Assembly (NCBI RefSeq): GCF_963169125.1
Contig: NC_084795.1
Coordinates: 132,349,701 to 132,413,700, forward strand
DNA: 64,000 bases
Origin: Humulus lupulus
Taxonomy: Eukaryota; Streptophyta; Magnoliopsida; Rosales; Cannabaceae
Direction: 5' to 3'
Shown: one piece after another, positions 58,290 to 64,000 of the stretch
Layout: every line of letters begins with the position of its first letter
Numbering within the stretch: position 1 is the first letter of the stretch
Notes under the pieces: generated by a model
Seen by the model: only the letters and a program-made list of their open reading frames with translations
Databases searched by the model: none
Told to the model about the DNA's origin: nothing
Position numbers and translations under genes: made by a program

Positions 58290-58690
58290 TCCTGCTTGAT
58301 AAGATTAAGAACTTAGAATCTTGGAAAAAATGATTATTCAACGACTTTTTAAAGCTCGAATTTTCAATAAACCTAGCACGAACTAAGTTTAAGTCATTTA
58401 AAACCCTGGACGTAACCAGGTCTGAAACTTAGAAGCTTGAAAAAATTGAGTATTCAACGGCTTTTTAAAGCTCGAGTGTTCAATAAACCTAGCACGAACC
58501 AAGTTTAAATCACCTAAAACCCTCGACATAACTAGGTAAAAAACTTGGAAATTTAGGAAAATTGATTATTCAAGGACTTTTTAAAGCTCGAGTCTTCAAT
58601 GAACCTAAACCGAACTAAGTTTAAATTTTTAAAAAAACCTGGATATAACTAGGTTCGAGGCCTGATTCTTATAAGGTATGATGCAAATAA
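58290..58690. repeat. ~120-bp tandem repeat 3' of element C pol, diverged
   Basis: Related landmarks at about 58312, 58430 and 58553 (TTAGAA.CTTGGAAAAA / TTCAACGACTTTTTAAAGCTCG / CACGAACTAAGTTTAAAT / ACATAACTAGGT) give a period of about 120 bp over about 3.5 copies. The unit shares GAACTAAGTTT and GGATATAACCAGGTC-type words with the 119-bp array of element A. Confidence 0.8.
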
Positions 58691-58933
58691 TCAAACAAAA
58701 TCTTGGATATAACCAAGCTCGATAAATCTATCCCGATCTAAAAATCGATTCCTAAATTCTCGAATGTACAAGTCTAAGGATTCATAAGCATGAGAGATAA
58801 TAAAGGAAAGATAAATGGAACAAAAGTTAGATATATTAAAATAGGACAGATCTCAAATTGAGCCTGAAGGCAATTGTTTAATATCCAAGAAACTGATAAA
58901 CAATTACAAAGAAAAACAAATACAAAGGAGATA

Positions 58934-59467
58934 TCATTGGGCTACATTAGCTCGCCCCGAAGATGTGACCTCCTCGCCATCTCCCTCCACCATTCTGGAT
59001 GCATCACCAATCTCTAACGGTTCTTGCAAGAGCCGAGCCTTGAATTTTGCAAGGTACGGATCCCACAGCCCGAGTTCCATGAAAGAGAAGTTCCCATCCG
59101 GGTTGAAGGCCAACCAATGGTACAATATCTCCTCCATGGCCGATGATGATGTCGCTTTTTCTTCTTTGGCTGTGACTTCGGCCTCGAGTAGTTTTGCTTT
59201 GACCTCATCAATCTCGGCTTGAAGTTGTACAATTTGAGCTTGGGAAGCAGACAATGTAGTCTTTGCAGCCTGCTCATTTTCTTGGGACAAGGCGAAAGCA
59301 GCTTTGGCATCATGCTCAATCTTTTGAGTAGCTGTCAAGGAAACTTTGGCGGCCTGCTCACCTTCTTGAGCAGCAGTCAGGGCGGTTTTGGCAGCATTTA
59401 GCTTGGCCTGGAGCTCCTCATTTCTGTCCCTAGCACGAGCTATGCTGCGGTACTGATCCAAGGCAGA
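58934..59467 (-). pseudogene. Element C antisense gene, exon 4 (coiled coil)
   Basis: After acceptor TTTTGTAG the frame reads SALDQYRSIARARDRNEELQ and a regular coiled coil of about 18-residue units (EGEQAAKVSLTATQ, ENEQAAKTTLSASQAQIVQL). It ends MEEILYHWLAFNPDGNFSF, then LGLWDPYLAKFKARLL and a stop at 58934-58936. The frame is intact here. The paired motif MED..YH.WA is also in element A. Confidence 0.75.
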
Positions 59468-59547
59468 CTACAAAATAACAAAACAAGTCAGAGATATACA
59501 CCTAGTCACTGTAAAAAAAATTCACCAAGTAAGGAAAGATAACTCAC

Positions 59548-60892
59548 CATTAGGTTCATCCCCATGGTGGATTCCATAACATTCTCCGGGCTGCGTTGCT
59601 CGATGGTCCTTAGGTCCCTCATGCTGGCTTTGTAGGCGTGCCCCACCATATGGATCGCAATTTATTAGATGATACCCCGAAAGGCTTCAGGGATCTTCTC
59701 CAGGTCCGGAGGATCTACTGGTATTCGGAAGATGGGGCCTCGACTTGAATGACTTGGGGAGGAGCAGGCATGAATCGAGGTGGGGGAGGAGGAAACTGCC
59801 CAACAACAAGATTGGCCACCGGAGCTGGCTCCCGAGTCAAGCTCGTATCCTTATTCTTGGCGGGGGACTTTGAAGTGTTCCCCATTGCAGGGGTGGTCTT
59901 CTTCGCCACCCTGAGCCTCTTCATGACGAGGCCCGCGCTGGCTTTCTTAGCCTCGAAAGCAATTCGGAGGTCGGGTGCTCCTGGTTGTTCCATATCTTCA
60001 CCTCTTCACCTAAAAAGAACAAAAGGAGTTAGTTCACAAAAATAATGTTTCAAAAAGCATTTATAAAGAAAGAAAGAAAACAAAGATCCTACCCTCCGGG
60101 CTGGGGGAGGAGTCTATTATCACCAGCTCGGGTGTTTTGACTGGGATATGCATGACCTCCAGCCTTGGAACTAATCGAGGAGAAGGGGAGTCTACAGTTA
60201 ATACTTCTTGGATCCTAAGGCGTTCAGGTTCTTCCTCGGGGTCGGAGTCGTCTACATATTGTCTGAATCCAGGGGCAAATGCACTTTGGAGCAGAGAAGG
60301 CCAAGATCTACGGTTTGTCCCGTATTCTTCAAAAATGGCGGATCTAAAATTTAGGGTGTCAACTACGATTGTACCCCTAGGATAACTATTGTCATGGCGT
60401 ACCACTAGGTGGTCTACGCACTAGACCAGGGTTACATTTAGATCCGGGTTGGAAGGATGATGGTGGATGAGATGATTTGAATTATAACGAACTAACCTAA
60501 AATCGGCAACAACCCTATTTAATTCCCTAAAGGGGGATGGGTTACCTTGGCTGGAGGGGCCGGCTGATGCCCCTGACGGAACTCGGTCTAGATCGGGTTC
60601 TCGGACAGCCTCGGGAACCTGCCTTTTTTGCATGAGAGGCACCTCATCCTCTTCCTCCTCATCATCCTCAATGGATGGCTAGGCCTCTTGAGAGGAGGGG
60701 AGCTTGGGGATCACCGGAAGAGGAGCCCGGGCCCTCAAGGCCAGTGTTTGATCTTCGCCGATCAGTTGGCAGGCCAGCATCGTGACGTCATTCTCTACCT
60801 GGCGATAGTCTTTTTCACTGGGGTGAAGTCCGTACAACTTCTCATACTAACTCCCGAGGGTCACAGAATTTTCTGTCCTCGTAAATATGGTT
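59548..60892 (-). pseudogene. Element C antisense gene, exons 2 and 3
   Basis: Exon 2 about 60892-60093 reads FTRTENSVTL, GLHPSEKDYRQ, an acidic DDEEEEDEVPLMQKR tract and SPSPEG at donor GG/GTAGGA. The expected acceptor reads CGTGCAA instead of CTGCAG as in A, so this site is lost. A TAG interrupts after TLGS. Exon 3 is 60009-59548 (acceptor CTTTTAG; donor ATG/GTGAGT) with MEQPGAPDLRIAFEAKK, PVANLVVGQFPPPPPRF, and a frame change near 59715. Confidence 0.6.
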
Positions 60893-60992
60893 GCACGAGA
60901 AACAAATTCAATCAAGACATGTACAAAAAAAAAAGAAATATCTTAAAGGAACAAAAATTCACAAGCTAAATTTACAAGGATGGAAGACTTAC

Positions 60993-61680
60993 GAGGTTTG
61001 TTGAAGTAACGGTGTTCGCAGTTTCTGAAGCCATTCGACATAAAGAATAAATCTTTATAATCATTTAGATGGCTAGGGAGCTCAATGACGGAGGTGGAGT
61101 TATGAAATCGCGTGAGGTAGTAGAATATGTCATTGCGTCCCCTCTAGTCGAGGCTTGTCTTGAGGCAGAAGAAGTACAATATGTCTGTCGGGATGGGGAC
61201 CTCCCACTCGTGTTTCATGAACAAGTACTTCAGACCTGCCAAAAGTTTATACGAATTTGGGGGGGGGGGGGGGAGCTGTAATGGAGCCAGTTTCATGTAA
61301 TTCAAGAAACTCGCGAAGTACTGGTCCAGGGGAAGGAAGGCTCTGGCCTTCAAGTGCTCATCACACCAAGACGCATATTCATCTTGAAGAGGAGAACAAA
61401 TCCTTTCCCCTTTGAATGCAGGTCAGACCAGGAGAGTTCCAGCTCCGACCTCTATGTTGTGGCTCAACATAATCTTATTCACTCTCCCCTGAGTCGTGAT
61501 CTTGGAGATGATACGCTTAGCCTTGAAATATGCATTGGGATCGACCATGAGCTCTTTCTCCACCACCAGACCAAAGTGGGGGATGGGAGATTCGGGGGCG
61601 ACCTGCTTCCCCTTGTTCTTCTGATGAGAGGACGAGCTCGAGGAATTCTTCTTCGCAATGTTCTTCTTTTGAGGAGCCAT
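60993..61680 (-). pseudogene. Element C antisense gene, exon 1 (Transposase_28-like)
   Basis: MAPQKKNIAKKNSSSS at 61680 sits eight bases after acceptor CGTTAG, as in element A. It reads IPHFGLVVEKELMVDPNAYF, then a frame break and stop near 61423, then FLPLDQYFASFLNYMKLAPL, NSYKLLAGLKYLFMKHEWEV and ILYFFCLKTSLD with a stop at 61144. The G15 run (61259-61273) encodes an expanded Pro tract where A has QLPPNSY. Donor CTC/GTAAGT at 60992 is identical to A. Confidence 0.72.
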
Positions 61681-62460
61681 CAGATTGCCTAACGACAAAA
61701 CATCCTAGCTAGTAGGCGACCTAAGATGATCTAAAACTATGACGCGAGAGTACGAAGAATGAAACTATTATTTTGGTTATCCGAGCTAAAGTTAGCCTCA
61801 GCCTCATCGTATGATGCCATGCGATGTCCTAAGCTACGCGCCTCGGTTTCCTAACAGTCCCCTGATATTTAGGGATTCGTGTGTCAGAAATGTCAGACCA
61901 CTATTTTCTTTGGGAAGCGGTTTAGTGCAAAACCACCCAAGAAAACGTAACCTCTAAGCTATCTGGTTTTAAACCTAAAAACCCTTCATTTTCTTTACCC
62001 TGAATGGGTATTCTTTAAATCAATTCATCATTAGGCTTACCTAGTTTTACCCAGAAATTTCCCTTGTTTTATAGACGTCTTATTTCTAAAGCATGTTTGG
62101 ACTCACCCGTTGAACCTAAATCAAAACATATTCCCTATGAACATTTAGAAATAGCCTACCAGTAACTACAATAAGTGTTGCAAATGAACATGGTTAAGAA
62201 CAGAAATTCCATTGGATATGAAAAAAGAGGAAAATACTGTTCAAACCAAAGAATGAGATACTTACAGGAAAGTACGTTCGCAGATTGGAGGGAGTAGACT
62301 TGGCAACGGGAAGCTCCGGGAAAGCTTCTAAATGTTTGGGCACGATGAACGATTTTGGGGATTCTGGGAAATAAGGGAAGCTTGGAAGTTCAGAAAAGGG
62401 AAATTTTTAAATGCAAAGGTGGTGAAGTTTAAAATTTGGCCATCCTATTTATACATAAAT
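61681..62460 (-). promoter_or_regulatory. Promoter and 5' UTR intron of element C antisense gene
   Basis: Minus-strand TATA box GTATAAATAGGATGGCC at 62440-62455; 5' UTR donor CTGTAAGTATC (intron from 62265) and acceptor CGTTAG ending at 61689. Same order as in element A. Confidence 0.6.
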
Positions 62461-62703
62461 TGTGGAAATTAATCTGCACCATCCAATTCGGTTAGTTCAA
62501 GATCCAAGGGCCAAGATCAAATAAACCAAATGGCGACAAAAAGTTGACAAGACAATTATTGCAGTCCTCGAAACTTGAACAAACGCCAATTGTGGTACAC
62601 CACGTGTCCAGTACTCGAGCAGTAGCCAGGCGTGGTATTTTGTAACATAAATCTAAAAGCCCCTACTGTGTAGGTTAGAAAGTGACAACATCATACACGA
62701 GCA

Positions 62704-62720
62704 GGAGCTTGGGGGGCAAA
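62704..62720 (+). other. Polypurine tract of element C
   Basis: GGAGCTTGGGGGGCAAA directly before the 3' LTR start. Confidence 0.85.
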
Positions 62721-63446
62721 TGTTGTACCCTGATTTTATCACGAGTCCATGCACTCAGCTCGGGTATAGCTGGCAGATAAATATACGGAGAAATAACCAA
62801 GGAGAATGATATCTGCTTATTATCCACGTGGACTACTCGAGATTCATAGTGGTCATACGTTGTTTAAGGTGTCCTGAGTTTATCCTGAACTAAGGATGCA
62901 ATGGCTATGAAGCACGAGCTCATAATTTTAAATAGCTGTCGAAGCACGAGCTTGGAGGAGATATCCAGTTCATTGTAATTCTAGTATATTGCATACCCGC
63001 GGATCCCCAGAGACTCGGGATCCCTTTATACGTTTATTTATGACCAGTCTGTCATATTTATTATCCAAGATAACAGGAACCTATTTATTCTATTATCAAA
63101 TCATATCCCAATATAAATGGGAATTATTTGTATTAAATGTAATCATTATGTAAATGCGTGATTGGCTCACGTGGTTACCCAAACTTGTCCTTGGAATTCC
63201 CTTATAAATACTAGGAATATTGGACAAGAAATGGGACCATTATTCTGTAATACCAAAACTTTGCCAAAATAGAGAGTGAAACAACAATAATATTGACTCG
63301 TGGACTATGTGGATTTTAACCACTGAACCACGTAAAATTTATGTGTTCTTGAGTGAATTCTGTTTACTTTTTATTACGATTTACCATTAAGCACTAATCT
63401 GCCTTATTATTTCTTAATACACCGTTGGTGAAAAACCGCGTCAACA
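62721..63446 (+). mobile_element. 3' LTR of Tat element C
   Basis: TGTTGTACCCTGATTTTATC...GCGTCAACA, followed by CGAAT (63447-63451), which repeats 51031-51035. It keeps the segment CATGCACTCAGCTCGGG missing from the 5' LTR. Confidence 0.95.
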
Positions 63447-63451
63447 CGAAT

Positions 63452-64000
63452 TTTTTGATAAATTCTAGAAACTTAATTGTGGTATTTTTGCATAAATTCA
63501 TAGAATTGCTCATGTAGTAACATGATTCGACCCATCCAATTATAACATATCTATTTGCATTATATGTGGTATTTATGCAATTGGGCTTAGATGCATATAG
63601 TGGCACATATGTTTGCTAAATATATAGATTTTTTTCCAAATAAAATATTCATAAAATAATAGGTTTTATTTGGGCCTATTAGAAAATGTAAAGTTTAAAT
63701 TCATCTCTTATGGGTGATTCCACTTGGGAATTGCTTTGCATGACTACAGTGAGCCTAATCAATTAATAACAATTAATAAAATGAAGGTTTAAATTCCTGT
63801 CTTTTGGACCTTGTATGGAAGTTTGGGGGGCTTAGTAGTGGGAACGAGATACTGAACCCAGTCCTCCTCCATACAAGCCCAATTGTTAAGTCCACTTACC
63901 TGAGTTGGATTTAATTGTATAGAGTCATTATATTAGTTAAACCTAAATATTGATTAGCAATAAATTAATTCTAAATTAATTGAATTTGTTTCAATGTGAC
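63452..64000. other. AT-rich flank, probably interior of the copia-like host element
   Basis: No frame. A G-rich word TTTGGGGGGCTTAG near 63822 is the only notable word. It is the continuation of the target DNA into which element C inserted. Confidence 0.4.

Larger units (their letters stand above)
51036..63446 (+). mobile_element. Complete Tat-lineage Ty3/gypsy element C
   Basis: A 12.4-kb element with two LTRs (704 and 726 bp), a perfect target duplication CGAAT, primer site, gag, protease, RT, RNase H, aRNH, integrase, a tandem repeat and an antisense spliced gene. It is a sister of element A at protein level. It is much more decayed than A: frameshifts, stops and two long G runs. Insertion is 360 bp from element B in the same AT-rich target. 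Confidence 0.95.

Overview
This window is intergenic DNA of a flowering plant, very probably a eudicot. It shows no host gene with convincing support. Almost all structure comes from nested transposable elements: three Ty3/gypsy elements of the Tat lineage (recognised by a second, archaeal-type RNase H between RNase H and integrase), several Ty3/gypsy chromovirus (Tekay/Del-like) pieces, LTRs of the same Tat family as element B standing alone, an old Ty1/copia-like LTR, ends of two CACTA transposons and a probable MITE. The Tat elements look richer in G+C than the very AT-rich background. The species cannot be fixed from the sequence alone.

Layout. 1-15647: Tat element A (+ strand), entering from the left, with its gag split by a chromovirus fragment (about 240-5430). 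Its pol carries in-frame stops; then come a 119-bp tandem repeat, an antisense spliced gene and the 3' LTR (14893-15647). 15651-20786: Tekay/Del-like element T with a long 5' LTR, PBS, gag, protease and the first part of RT, joined directly to a truncated 3' LTR. 20787-23403: two pieces of another chromovirus LTR in opposite orientations. 23404-24892: the end of a CACTA transposon with a Ulp1-like protease exon. 24893-33005: AT-rich DNA with a 223-bp tandem repeat, a MITE and a 1.75-kb inverted repeat. 33006-33596 and 37019-37619: solo LTRs of family B. 33889 onward: another CACTA terminus with palindromic subterminal repeats. 36438-38276: copia-like LTR. 39073-50667: complete Tat element B (- strand, TSD TTAGG). 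51036-63446: complete Tat element C (+ strand, TSD CGAAT). 63447-64000: AT-rich DNA, probably more of the element into which B and C inserted.

The most notable theme is that all three Tat elements carry, between pol and the 3' LTR and on the opposite strand to gag-pol, what looks like a complete eukaryotic gene: TATA box, a 5' UTR intron, and four coding exons. Exon 1 resembles the 'putative gypsy type transposon' (Transposase_28) family, the middle exons are acidic/proline-rich, and the last exon is a coiled coil. Exon layout is kept between the A/C type and the very divergent B type. In A and C, a tandem repeat of about 119 bp lies between the converging pol and antisense genes. Every copy here is damaged by stops or frameshifts, so these are relics of a working module. 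Splice sites and promoters are read by eye from consensus and from agreement between copies.
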